A DNA stretch of 64,000 nucleotides, from contig CP136067.1 in the NCBI GenBank assembly GCA_032622095.1, positions 124,411,030 to 124,475,029 on the forward strand. Reading direction: 5' to 3'. The position numbers were made by a program, and so were the translations under genes. How positions within the stretch are numbered: position 1 is the stretch's first letter; each line of letters begins with the position of its first letter. Origin of the DNA: Siphonodentalium dalli (lineage: Eukaryota; Mollusca; Scaphopoda; Gadilida; Siphonodentaliidae). A model generated the notes under the pieces. That model saw only the letters and a list, made by a program, of their open reading frames with translations. It was not told the origin of the DNA and searched no databases. Shown here in pieces: positions 43,969-54,789 of this stretch.

Positions 43969-44494
43969 TACAGTAATGCCCGATGTATATGACCCTTTAA
44001 CCCTTTGAGTGCCAGGGGCCGATATTATCGGCCCTAAACCTACACAATAAGTCCATTAAAGAATATAATAAAATATATTAAAATTGTAAAAAAAAAAAAA
44101 AAAAAAAAAAAAAGGTTAAGCCAATGCATTCTCTTATATATGCGAGGCGACCTATGGTCGACTCGCATATATAAGAGAATGCATTGGCACAGGGTATATG
44201 GGTTGATACAAAAATCGGACCTGGCACTCAAAGGGTTAACCACAGAAGAATTATGGGAAATTTTTCAGGATTTAGTCGGAAATATGGCTTGTTGCCATTC
44301 ATCGGAAAGCTCTCAGTGAGAATGGCAACAAGCTATATTTCCAACTAAATCCTGAAAAATTACCCATAAATCTGCTTTGGTTAAGTGAGAGCTTTCCGAT
44401 GAATGGGGAACAAGCCATATTTCCGACTGAATCCTGAAAAATGACCCATAATTCTGCTGTGGTTAAGGAGTCGATTATTTAGGACATTACTGTA
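43969..44494. mobile_element. family C copy C13 hosting an S element
   Basis: TA (43969-43970) CAGTAATGCCCGATGTATAT to GGACATTACTGTA. An S element sits at its TTAA (in GACTCCTTAACCACAG of intact copies). Removing it restores the arm. The inner part is extended: a third and fourth arm copy (44330-44450) follow the usual two. Confidence 0.83.
43997..44239 (-). mobile_element. TTAA family S element, copy S2
   Basis: TTAACCCTTTGAGTGCCAGG to CCTGGCACTCAAAGGGTTAA, with TTAA at 43997-44000 and 44236-44239. It holds one A-type hairpin (about 44115-44190), a poly-A run (about 44089-44113) and GGCCGATATTATCGGCC. Opposite orientation to S1 and shorter by about 190 bp. Confidence 0.85.
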
Positions 44495-44580
44495 GATATT
44501 TGATACCTGGGTGTGGGTTTTGAACCCCTTGGCACTAACTCGGGATTCAAGACCTACATTCAGGTATCAAATTTCCATGT
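44495..44580. repeat. short inverted repeat
   Basis: ATTTGATACCTGGGTGTGGG pairs with CCTACATTCAGGTATCAAAT. A related half lies at about 51395-51445 (GGGGTTCAAAATGACATCC, AGGTATTAAATCTCC). Confidence 0.6.
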
Positions 44581-45755
44581 ACCCCATGATGTTGCCTGAG
44601 ATAATAATTTTTTTCGCCACGACATTTGATGTGGTCTACATCGGCTCATCACATTAAATCTCACAAAATAAGTGCTCTTGTACTTCCAATATACTCATGC
44701 ACCCATCATGGCATGGTCATTGGTCTTGCAGTGACATCAACAAGGGCACCAAATAACTAATTAAAATTTAATAATATTTGTAATATAATAATAATGATAG
44801 CCATAGGTGTACTTTATACAGGCGCTCATGGACAGTGGTACCAAATCAAACTCCGTGCAGTGTTTACCTCCAATGATGATTCGGTATTAAAGACCGCTGC
44901 TACCGGCGACATTTTACCCACATTTGGTGGACTTAAATTCCACTATATAATTATATATACTAAGCGTGAACAGAGAAACATGTTGGCCTTATTAAGCATA
45001 AAAGATATCAACAACATTTGTGTAATTTCGTACCTTAAGTTAGGAAAGTTCCTCTAGAACCAAAGAACTATTGTGAAACAGTGTGATTTGGTTCTCCGAT
45101 TATTTATCAACACAAAAGTCAAACAAGAGTTCTAATTTTGCTGCCATTTTGCTCAGGAGTGTACGAAAATTGTCAACAAAACTACTGCTCTAATTCTGAT
45201 TATGTCAATAAGTTTTTAGTGCGGGAATTGTTCTCAAAGCACACAGGAAATTTGACTTTGGTCGATCGCGGTATCGCCATTTTGTCTGGAAAAACCCGCG
45301 CTAAATATAGAAAACCACAGACTAGTACCTAGCTAGCCGGTGACAGAGTCATAAAGGAAGTATGACTGGTGCGCTCTGGTAGAGATTGGTGCCAAATACC
45401 TGTAGCCATGCATCATGAATAAGTCAGTTTAAGAGGTTGTCTTATTTATTCACTTGTGGAATAGTTAAGAAGAACACACAATTGACTATTATCTCTCTGA
45501 GAACCAATTGGATGTTTTTTTTATACGAAGGAAGTTGACTATTGTTTCGGTATTTGATGTTATGATTGATGCGAGGCAACTGTTTGGGAAATGAGCTTGA
45601 AATCCATTGTCTGTAACAGTAGCTGTTTTGTTACAGTTCTTAGCTCTGTTCTACCTCCCGGTTGTTTGTTGTATAAATACAAGCCATCTGTGGCAGACTG
45701 TTCTCCTCTATAAAATAATACCTTCTTCATGAGACAAAAACAGACCCATCGCCGC
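44581..45755. other. spacer, no gene seen
   Basis: Open frames at 44794-45057 and 45138-45332 lack recognised motifs. Confidence 0.5.
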
Positions 45756-46205
45756 CAAGCCTGAGTTTAGTGTGCCTGTCATTTGCAGAATGAGGTCCCC
45801 AGAGTGTGAATTTAGTGACACTAATATCTCGCATGGTGGGCTAGCTTCACCAAATTCACCCTCTAGGGACCTCATTCTGCATGGCCTCATCTTCTATGGG
45901 AGACATAGACTCAGATTGAAGTTCCCAAATGGTGAATATTGTGATGTACACCAATTGGAGAATCTCGATTATGCAATGTGTCGTCTGCCAATTCAGAGAT
46001 ATAGAGAAACTAAACTAAAAAAAAGAAATAGAATCTATGTGAAGATGTTTTTATAGAAATTTGATAATATAGACTTCCAGAGAAGATGAGGCCTAAGCAG
46101 AATGAGGTCCCCAGAGGGTGAATTTACTGATGCGGGATAGCTTCACTAAATTCACCCTCTGGGGACCTCATTCTGCAAATGACTGGCAAACTAAACTCAG
46201 GCTTG
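45756..46205. mobile_element. family D element, complete long form
   Basis: CAAGCCTGAGTTTAGTGTGC to GGCAAACTAAACTCAGGCTTG, 450 bp. Order: hairpin (45787-45880), interior (CAGATTGAAGTTCCCAAATG, TAGAGAAACTAAACTAAA, GACTTCCAGAGAAGATGAGG), hairpin (46098-46176). Flanks ATCGCCGC / ATCTCGAC match at 5 of 8, perhaps a decayed duplication. Best reference for the long form. Confidence 0.82.
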
Positions 46206-46564
46206 ATCTCGACTCACTTATTCTTTTCCGTAGCCCCTGAGTCTTTTACGCAATAACCACGAACGTAAACAAACGTTGCTTTTGTACTGCCAGAAAGCCT
46301 TGTTTCTCAGACAGGAACTGGACATTATATGCTTTTATCATGCCGTTTGAGTTTATTGTTTCTTGGTGCGATAGTGACTTCTGCTGTATATCGATAATGC
46401 TTCACTCAGGAACAATCCTCTCCTGTTGTTCTCTTAAGAAAATATCTGCAACAAAAAAAAAATGATATCAAGAAGGGCATGCAGTATATTGAGGATCTCC
46501 AATTCGTTATGTTGGGATATAAGATTTTATGATCACATGAAAAAAACTAGAGCTTTATACCTTT
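46206..46564. other. spacer, no gene seen
   Basis: Nothing recognised. Confidence 0.5.
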
Positions 46565-46964
46565 TTAACCCTTTACCCAACAGAACGGCCCTGTGCCAAT
46601 GCATTCTCTTATATATGCGAGTCAACCATAGGTCGCCTCGCATATATAAGAGAATGCATTGGCTTAACACATTAAAAATTATAAAATTGTTAAAGAATGT
46701 AAGAAAAAATGGTAAAAAGTGTTAAAAAAAGATTTTTTTGAGGCCAATGCATTCTCTTATATATGCGAGGTGACCTATGGTCGACTCGCATATATAAGAG
46801 AATGCATTGGCACAGGGCATAACTGTAACCATCACAATGTGGTCAAGGAGCCGGTTCCAATGATATCCATATTTGTATGGTTCTATTGAGACAGACCGAA
46901 GATATTTTAGGCTGTTGAAGCCTTATTTGGGCGTTTTTGGCCGGTTTGTTGGGTAAAGGGTTAA
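46565..46964 (-). mobile_element. TTAA family A MITE, full copy A5
   Basis: Reverse orientation: TTAACCCTTTACCCAACAGA next to the hairpins, and GGCCGGTTTGTTGGGTAAAG then TTAA (46961-46964) at the other end. Both hairpins and the spacer are intact, with one tip change (GAGTCAACC). Confidence 0.87.
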
Positions 46965-47377
46965 AAAGACAAAATCTTTAAAAGAAGCTGAAAAATGCAT
47001 ACATGCACGGCGTTGGCTGAGACGCTTCGCAACCGTATATGACAGTATTACGCGCTCTCTGCCTTGTGATGAAACATATAGTACCCCAATTTGCTTCTTT
47101 GTGTCTACTTTCGTTAGTGCAACGAAGTTGGAAAATAATTGAAATTTAAGGAACAAAGCAATCATTTTGCAATGTCTGGTATTGGTGTCAAGCTTGGCTT
47201 TTCCAAATAGTATTAATCCACACCTAATTTACTTGGCGCGATGCCAAGTATCCCGGGAAGCATGCAGCTAGTACTCACTAGTGAGAGATAAGAAAATATC
47301 TAATGGATTTCTCAATGATATTATAGGGGTTTCATGTGATATATTGTAAATATTTAATTCAAGAGGAGAAACCATTA
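46965..47377. other. spacer, no gene seen
   Basis: Nothing recognised. Confidence 0.5.
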
Positions 47378-47724
47378 TTAATGCTGAACGGGTCATTGTC
47401 GCCACATTTTGGGTTGTTGGGCACCCAGCTTTGGGAATAGGTGTTTCGTGTACCCAGCTTGATCTTTTTGGTTTTATGTTATATGCATTATCATAAATCA
47501 TAAAGTTATATCAGCGTGAAAAAGTGATTATTAGTCAGAAACAACAATTTTTAAGATGAGTAGGCCTACCCATGTTGCCATTTGATAGAATGCATGCGAT
47601 ATTTCTTCCAACAATTCTATGCTCAAAACAATGCAAAGGTCATGCTGGGTATCCAAAACAACTTTTCCTAAATTCGGGTATACCCAGCACACCAACGTGT
47701 GGCGACAATGACCCTTCAGCATTA
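47378..47724. mobile_element. ~350-bp MITE with ~28-bp terminal inverted repeats (family L)
   Basis: The left end TTAATGCTGAACGGGTCATT (then GTCGCCACA) and the complemented right end CTAATGCTGAAGGGTCATTG (then TCGCCACAC) match with one indel. Subterminal TGCTGGGTATACCC / GTACCCAGC also pair. TTA or TA flanks. Single copy in the window, superfamily not assigned. Confidence 0.7.
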
Positions 47725-47971
47725 GTAATACATGTATAATGAGAAAAATTAAACCTCAATTTCCCCGTTGTATCCCACTCACTAAATCATTTTTGTGGGC
47801 ATATAAGTTTACAATTTATACTTTTACACCAAATATGGTCAAGTGTATAGATACATAATGCAGAATCATATATAAAAACATTGTAGTGGAAGGACATGTA
47901 TACATGAAGTTCATTATGGAGGCGATATATATTTGTGTGTAGTTTGATCTTATTGAGGATTTGCATTCATT
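47725..47971. other. spacer, no gene seen
   Basis: Nothing recognised. Confidence 0.45.
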
Positions 47972-48172
47972 CAAGCCTTGAAATAGGGTGTCTGTCATTT
48001 GCAGAATGAGGTCCCCAGAGGGTGAATTTAGTGATGCTACCCCCGCATAGCGGGCTAGCATCACCAAATTCACCCTCTGGGAACCTCAATCTGCTGAGGT
48101 GTAAGCAGAATGAGGTCCCCAGAGGGTGAATTTGGTGATGCTAGCCCACTATGCGGGGGTAGCATCACTAAG
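47972..48172. mobile_element. family D short form, right end truncated
   Basis: CAAGCCTTGAAATAGGGTGT, a complete first hairpin, then most of a second. It breaks at GGTAGCATCACTAAG, where a LINE remnant begins. Confidence 0.78.
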
Positions 48173-48605
48173 CAGTTGGTCACTAGGTTGCCATTTTCCC
48201 TTTTTGGCAAGTCTGTGGTAGGCAAAATGGGCAATTGCTTTTAGTATATTTTGTTGCAAGTATTTCATTATTTGTTTAAATTGAGCTATTCCATCTAACT
48301 CTTGGATGTTTTTTGGTAATTGTTTAAAGAATGATTGACGTTCGTGTGATAGTAGTGAGCAACTTATAATGAGGTGCATTTTGTCGTCTAACTCGTTGCA
48401 GTTTTCGCAAATGCGATATTGTTCGTCAATGTTTAGATATCAGCCTCGTTCGATTCCTAGGGAATGACAGCTGATCTGCAATCTCGCGAGTCCCTATGTT
48501 TCGTTTTTCTGCATGTATTCAGGTAATTCTCCAGTTTGATTGTATCTTTGAATTCTCTATATGTTCTGAAATGAATGGAAGATCGATTGTGATCATTGGA
48601 TTTTG
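48173..48605 (-). pseudogene. non-LTR retrotransposon reverse-transcriptase C-terminus, degraded
   Basis: Read on the minus strand from 48605: HFRTYREFKDTIKLENYLN, a frameshift near 48485-48500, then LARLQISCHSLGIERG, a TGA at 48440-48442 where LINE relatives usually have Arg (CGA to TGA fits CpG decay). Then comes CENC (48398-48409) followed by HLIISC (48359-48376). The order ISxHxLxIExG, C-x2-C, H-x4-C is the usual LINE RT C-terminus. Its 3' side is cut by the D element. Catalytic RT is absent. Confidence 0.7.
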
Positions 48606-48618
48606 ACCAGCAGAGTAA

Positions 48619-49073
48619 TTAACTCTTTACCCAACAGAACGGCCCTGTGCCAATGCATTCTCTTATATATGCGAGTCGACCATAGGTCGCCTCGCATATA
48701 TAAGAGAATGCATTGGCTTAACACATATTAAAAATGATAAAATTGTCAAAGAATGTAGAAAAATATTATAAAAATTGTTAAAAAATGTAAGAAAAAATTA
48801 TAAAATTGTTAAAGAATTTAAGAAAAAATGTAAAAAAAAAGATTTTTTTAGGCCAATGCATTCTCTTATATATGCGAGGCGACCTATGGTCGACTCGCAT
48901 ATATAAGAGAATGCATTGGCACAGGGCATAACTGTAACCATCACAATGTGGTCAATGAACCGGTTCCAATGATATCCATATTTGTATGGTGTTATTGAGA
49001 CAGACCGAAGATATTTTAGGCTGTTGAAGCTTTATTTGGGCGTTTTTGGCCGTTTCGTTGGGTAAAGGGTTAA
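48619..49073 (-). mobile_element. TTAA family A MITE, copy A6
   Basis: TTAACTCTTTACCCAACAGA to GTTGGGTAAAGGGTTAA, TTAA at 48619-48622 and 49070-49073. The spacer is expanded to ~120 bp of TTAAAGAATGTAAGAAAA-type repeats. About 30 bp just outside it (TGACCAGCAGAGTAATTAA and TTTAATTACTCTGCTGGTCA, 48604-48622 and 49108-49128) are inverted repeats. Confidence 0.85.
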
Positions 49074-49260
49074 ACAAAGTGTGTGAATGCTGAAGGGATT
49101 CATGTTTAATTACTCTGCTGGTCAAAACCAATTATGATGGTATTAGAAATGTGCTCTTCTATTGCATAATACTTATAGGATCAAAGAAAGGTGATGATAG
49201 AGAGTACATTGAACTTTAGCTTGTATGACTTCTTCTAGATAACAGTCCATTTCTCCCTAA

Positions 49261-49506
49261 TAACCCTTAAATGACTGGATCTGCACTGGTGTAACATTAA
49301 AGATCCTGTGCCAGTACATTCTCTTATATATGCAGATCTCCCATAGGGAACCTCTCAAATATAAGAGAATGAACTGGCTTAGACGGTCAAGGTAAATATT
49401 GTTAGGCCAATGTATTCTCTTATAGGGAGTCTCTCATATTTGAGAGAATGCATTGGCACAGGGTTTTCGCAAAATTTCAGGAAGCTCCAGTCATGGAAGC
49501 GATAAT
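49261..49506 (+). mobile_element. family B copy B15
   Basis: TAACCCTTAAATGACTGGAT to GTCATGGAAGCGATAATTT. The second hairpin is shortened (TCTTATAGGGAGTCTCTC). Confidence 0.7.
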
Positions 49507-49768
49507 TTAATAGGGAGAAATGACTTCTCCCAATTTGAATTCTCTTATGCTGGTCCTGGTCATCAATAAACTTATATTTTTCAGACTAAACTCGAGGAAG
49601 GCTAATGTTCCACAAAAACTGCTGCTTATTTTCCTAAAGACCACTCTACACCAGGAACCTAAAGCCTTACAGCAGACCAGTATACACCAGGAATTTTGGA
49701 GATTTGGATTCGGACTTCAAGTCTCGTTGAGGTGCCACAAACAAAATCTTATTTGGTGGTAAGTCAAA

Positions 49769-49918
49769 TTAACCCTTCCATAGCTAGATCTTCCTGAATT
49801 ATTACTAAAACCCTGTGCCAATGCATTCTCTTATATATGCGAGTCACCCATAGGGTGCCTCGCATATATAAGAGAATGGATTGGCCTAACAATATTTACA
49901 TTGACCTTGTAAGCCAGT
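49769..49918 (+). mobile_element. family B left half, copy B16
   Basis: TTAACCCTTCCATAGCTAGA, one hairpin with a CACCC/GGGTG tip, linker TTGACCTTGTAAGCCAGT, then the break. Confidence 0.7.
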
Positions 49919-50452
49919 CAACTTCTGAATATCACTAATCATTTCAACACAACTTTCTGGCCATTTCCGTTTCAAGATCACCTGTGATAATGAATCCCGT
50001 CAAACTGCAGTATAGATGTCTAATGCAGAGTTCATAAAGGTTGTCTGACCATCCAGCCTTGATTAATACAATCAGGTGCGGAGTGTTTGATCTTTGATTT
50101 TGTTCATTGTACCAGTGATAGGTGGAATATGTTGATCATTATATTTCTTATATTGGATTAACTGCAATAAGCGACCATCAAATTGGTAGCTTTGTGTATC
50201 CCTGATTTATATAGAACATTGTCTGCGGCAATTTGAATGACCCCCAGGAACACTGAGATGTGGGTGCTATTCAGTACATGTAACATATGACTTGCTGTAT
50301 TAAGCCTTCGGAAGAAGCTAAATGCAGAGACGAAGGGGTGTGTTAAAAATTACCCCTTCCAATTCGTGACCAAAAGTTTGAAATCTCATAAAAAATTAGC
50401 AATTTTCAAGTAGAAAGATTTGAGAATTTATTATTTCCTGTCAGTAATTTTA
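49919..50452. other. spacer, no gene seen
   Basis: Nothing recognised. Confidence 0.5.
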
Positions 50453-50640
50453 CTTCTATACTAAATGGATTCTCCCACTATATATTGGAAGGGTCTATTA
50501 TTGATTTGCAGGGATGTACAGGTAACATGAGCAGAGGACAAATAAATAAAAGTACAGAAGGAGTCCTTTTTATTGAGGGAAATGCTTAGTTATAAGTTCA
50601 ACAAACAACCTATGGCATAATTACTCGTCATCTTTTGATG
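50453..50640. mobile_element. family G copy G3, ends lost
   Basis: CTATACTAAATGGATTCTCC, GGTCTATTATTGATTTG, AAGTTCAACAAAC. Matches G1 and G2 but lacks the TTAACCC end. Confidence 0.6.
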
Positions 50641-51578
50641 AAGCTGTGAGTCAGGAATGCTATGTTATAAGACTGAGGAAATGATATGCAGCAGATTTAG
50701 TGCTGCACTGAGAGCAGTTAATACCTCGACACATTTAGTTCTATTATCCGCTTCAAAGAATGGAGTGAATGATTAGCCAGTTAGATCATTAGCATAGATT
50801 CCTTGTAGGCTATAATTGATGACAGACAAGCTGGCAAACAATATGAGCTAATTCGGCAGGTAATCAGGGCGGATCAGTCAGAATAGCTTGACACTAAACG
50901 GCAACAAATGTACGCAGAATCCATGCCCAATTGTTTCACTAGCCTATGTTCATATTGTAGTCGCTCAATAATTGTTCTATCCGAGCATCCATGCCCAATT
51001 GTGTTTGAGTCTGTTTATATTGTGGTTGTTCAATAATTGTACTTGTAACTAGCAATTGGTTACAACGCCATGTTTAAATATCATCATGTGCCCAGTCACC
51101 CTTGACAGTTGGGCTTAAGAGAATGTTGTGCGAAATATCGGGGTTATATGAACACGTGAAACATCAGGGGTATATGAATGACCCTCGAGCTGGCATTCCC
51201 TGAGTTTCATGTCACCTGATGTTGGATCCATTGGTCGGCTACTAAATTATTCTTATATGTGTGAATTAATGTGAGAACCTATGAACAGCACACATAAAGT
51301 GAGGCCATATTGCTATTGTTATGGGGGGACAAAATCATTATCTTAGACAAAATCGTGGGGTACATGAGATCTAATACAATGGATGCCTCTGCTTCGCCTC
51401 GGGGTTCAAAATGACATCCAGGTATTAAATCTCCATGACCTCCTCCCCCCCACAACCTGAAACACGTACCCCCCCCCCTCCACAAGCCGATGTTTCCCTA
51501 TTATTGTTATTCTCTCAACAAATATACTTATCAGGTCATCCATGCCCAATTGTTTATAGTATAGTCTACTTCTTATCG
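50641..51578. other. spacer with a short repeat piece
   Basis: ATCCATGCCCAATTGT occurs near 50920, 50988 and 51538. The 51345-51445 stretch is related to the inverted repeat at 44495. C-runs lie at 51442-51480. No gene. Confidence 0.5.
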
Positions 51579-51586
51579 TTAGTCAC

Positions 51587-51840
51587 CAAGCCTTGAAATA
51601 GGGTGTCTGTCATTTGCAGAATGAGGTCCCCAGAGGGTGAATTTAGTGATGCTACCCCGCATAGCGGGCTAGCATCACCAAATACACCCTCTGGGGACCT
51701 CATTCTGCTTACACCTCAGCAGAATGAGGTTCCCAGAGGGTGAATTTGGTGATGCTAGCCCACTATCTGGGGTAGCATCACTAAATTCACCCTCTGGGGA
51801 CCTCTTTCTGCAAATGACAGACACCCTATTTCAAGGCTTG
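51587..51840. mobile_element. family D short double-hairpin copy with exact 8-bp duplication
   Basis: CAAGCCTTGAAATAGGGTGT to ACACCCTATTTCAAGGCTTG, 254 bp, flanked by TTAGTCAC at 51579-51586 and 51841-51848. Both hairpins are intact. Best support for hAT-type insertion of the short form. Confidence 0.9.
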
Positions 51841-52023
51841 TTAGTCACTCAACATTTTCAAGGTGTATAGATTTATTACACTATTAATTATGTATGGAAG
51901 TTGTTCTTTGTGAGCAATCGGCTGTTATATTTATAATAATTATAAGCTGTAACAACACTAGTCTATTTTAGCATTCATCACTCAGCTGCATCACTCCAGA
52001 TTTTCGTGCTGCAAAGATTTATT

Positions 52024-52205
52024 ATGCCCCCTTTTCTAAGAAAAGACTGTCTATCTATTTGTTTGTCAGTCCGTCCAGGCATATATCTAGGCTGTGGGTA
52101 ATCTGAAATGATTGAAATTTGGTGTGCATGTTGGGCATGATGCTGCTATGATGTTTCCATTCTAGAGTTATCCTTCTTTATTCCTTTGGAAATATTGGTT
52201 TTAAC
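52024..52205. repeat. dispersed repeat N, second copy
   Basis: ATGCCCCCTTTTCTAAGAAA, GTCAGTCCGTCC, TGATTGAAATTTGGTGTGC and TAGAGTTATCCTTCTTT follow the same order as 57448-57900. Confidence 0.65.
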
Positions 52206-52290
52206 TAATTGTGTTAATAGTGGCTTTAAGAAGTTGCTCAGTAAAATTGAGGTAATGATAGGGAAGTTGCATTGAACATGACATTGTGAT

Positions 52291-52647
52291 CAGGCATAAA
52301 AATATGGTGCCTCACGTTTGCAGAATGAAGTGAAATTTATAGTGATGCCACCCTCCGGGGCTAACATCACCAATTTCATTCTCTGGGGACCTATGGCCTC
52401 ATCTGCTATGGGGAGACCTAGACTCAGATTTAAGTTCCCAGATGGTGATGTGCACCCTTTGGTCACCTCGATTATGCACTGTTTGGTCTGACAAATTGAA
52501 AAAGAAACTTTTCTAGAGAAGTTGCTAAAGAAACTAAAAAACTGGTTAATTTAATAATAAAGATACTTTCCAGTGCGGGGTAGCGTCACCAAATTCACCC
52601 TCTGGGGACCTCATTCTGCAAATGTCCAGCACCATATTTTCAGGTCT
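52291..52647. mobile_element. family D element, divergent ends
   Basis: CAGGCATAAAAATATGGTGC to GCACCATATTTTCAGGTCTG. The first hairpin is decayed, the interior is like the long form, and only the right arm of the second hairpin remains. Flanks ATTGTGAT / CATGTGGT match at 5 of 8. Confidence 0.7.
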
Positions 52648-53559
52648 GCATGTGGTATATATTTTCTATATGTCATCCCTTAATTTCCATATTTTGAAGA
52701 TGATGGGACACTTTATAAAGTGTCTACAAGGCAACACCTTAGTTGAAATTATTCAGAAATTCTATACAACACTGATGTAAAATATCCTGCTGTCACTTTG
52801 AAACGTACCTTGTTTTCCTCTTAACGATCTCCCAGGAAGAATGCAGAAAAACAGGTGCAAAATTTACAAAGATTTTCCTTTCAAATCAGGGTAAGCCCCC
52901 AGCATGCACACAATGTAGGTGTCACGCAATTATCATTCTATTTCTGAGGCTAATCTCGCATTCTTCTCAATAATCGCTAATAGTTTACAGACGTAGGGAT
53001 TAGATCATAGGTGCTAGATAGGTAATCAAACGGGTCTACCTAACAAATACCCAGAATTATTGAGCATGGCTCGTTCATCCAATAATGCTGTGTTTAATCC
53101 AGGTAGGAAGCTAACAAATGCCGATTGATAATGTATACCTTCAATCTCCGGGATGAACTAAATTATTGTCTAATTCTCGCCGGATTCTGTGTGTAGCGCT
53201 TCTAATTTGTGGATATTTTTAGTATTTGATCATCGATAGCTAGGTTCATGATGATGTCACCTGACGGACTCTAGGTTGATAGTTATCTTCCCAAAATGAA
53301 CTGACCTGACCTGACCTCACTGTATCATCCATGATTATTTTCAGCAGAAATCGTCAATTTTCCAAGATTTTGATGATTTTTACCTTTAATCGGCATATAA
53401 TCTCCCAAGTTCAAACTTTCATTAGTGCCAAGCGAATATAATTTCCAATGATCATCTCTGATAAGGAACATCTCTGCTTTCATTTCTCAAACAGAGTAGA
53501 TAATAAAGTGCATTCTCAATTATGATCCCTTTTTGGATTCCTTCCGCTAATTTTCACAA
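52648..53559. other. spacer, no gene seen
   Basis: Nothing recognised. Confidence 0.5.
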
Positions 53560-53720
53560 GAGTTACAGGTTTTTTTGTAGGAATTTGCACTCAATTTTTG
53601 TTTCTGGATGATAACTTTAGTAAGAATGAAATTTAGCGTGTCAAAGTTCGAGGTATGTGGCCCTTTGTTGAAATTACCACAGGCATATTTTACCACGCCC
53701 TAGCGATGCTCTTTTTGACA
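53560..53720. repeat. piece of the CGACTTAGAATTTG / CACGCCCTAGCGAT repeat
   Basis: TTTCTGGATGATAACTTTAG and ATTTTACCACGCCCTAGCGA match 42430-42450 and 38795-38822 respectively. A C-run follows at 53784-53793. Confidence 0.6.
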
Positions 53721-54029
53721 TTTTACTTAAGGATACTTTTGTGGATTTTCACAATGTCTGTGTCAATGCAGGTGTTTTTGTACCCCCCCCCCCCAACAAA
53801 GTTATGGGGGATATATATGAATCAGCTTTTATATTTGTCCATCTGTCGACGGAACTTTGTCCGAGCTTGTACATTTATTTCATACATTTATTTAATACCA
53901 TGGGAAACTGTGCATATGCAGTTATGAGGTCTGTCCAACTTTTTTTCAGTGGAATTACCCCCATTTTTTAAACTAATTTTGTCCGCGCTTCCTTGTGTTT
54001 TAATAAAAAATAGATAAATAAATAAATTA

Positions 54030-54413
54030 ATAACGGCCAAAACCGGCCAAATAAAGCTTCAACAGCCTAAAATATCTTCGGTCTGTCTCAATAGAACCAT
54101 ACAAATATGGATATCATTGGAACCGGCTCCTTGACCACATTGTGATAGTTACAGTTATGCCCTGTGCCAATGCATTCTCTTATATATGCGAGTCGACCAT
54201 AGGTCGCCTCGCATATATAAGAGAATGCATTGGCCTAAAAAAAATCTTTTTTTTAACACTTTTTACCATTTTTTCTTACATTCTTTAACAATTTTATAAT
54301 TTTTAATGTGTTAAGCCAATGCATTCTCTTATATATGCGAGGCGACCTATGGTCGACTCGCATATATAAGAGAATGCATTGGCACAGGGCCCTTCTGTTG
54401 GGTAAAGGGTTAA
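54030..54413 (+). mobile_element. TTAA family A MITE, copy A7, left tip lost
   Basis: Begins at AACGGCCAAAACCGGCC without TTAACCCTTTACCCAACAG. Otherwise it matches A1 through to TTAA 54410-54413. It is preceded by AAATAAATAAATTAATA. Confidence 0.87.
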
Positions 54414-54551
54414 TGTAGCCCAATTGCACTGTGGGGGTATCCTTGGTCCAATTTGGGACAGTCCCACCTCTAGTTAAATGTTTTTGCCTTGTAACCAGAT
54501 ATTAGCTTATGAAATTCTGTCTTAATTGCATTTCAAATCAGACGGGGTATC

Positions 54552-54789
54552 TTGAACCCTTTCATGGTGGGAGTAGCGCTCGTGCAGCAATAAAGATCCT
54601 GTGCCAGTGCATTCTCATATATATGCGAGTCTCCCATGCACTGGCTTACAATGTCTAGGTAAATATTGTTAGGCCAATGTATTTTCTTATATATGCAAGG
54701 CTCCCTATAGGAGACTCGCATATATAAGAGAATGCATTGGCACAGTGTTTTCGCAAAATTTCAAGAAGCTCCAGCCATGGAAGGGTTAA
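54552..54789 (+). mobile_element. family B copy B17
   Basis: TGAACCCTTTCATGGTGGGA to AGCCATGGAAGGGTTAA. The first hairpin has lost its right arm. The second is intact with a CTCCC/GGAG tip. Confidence 0.75.
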
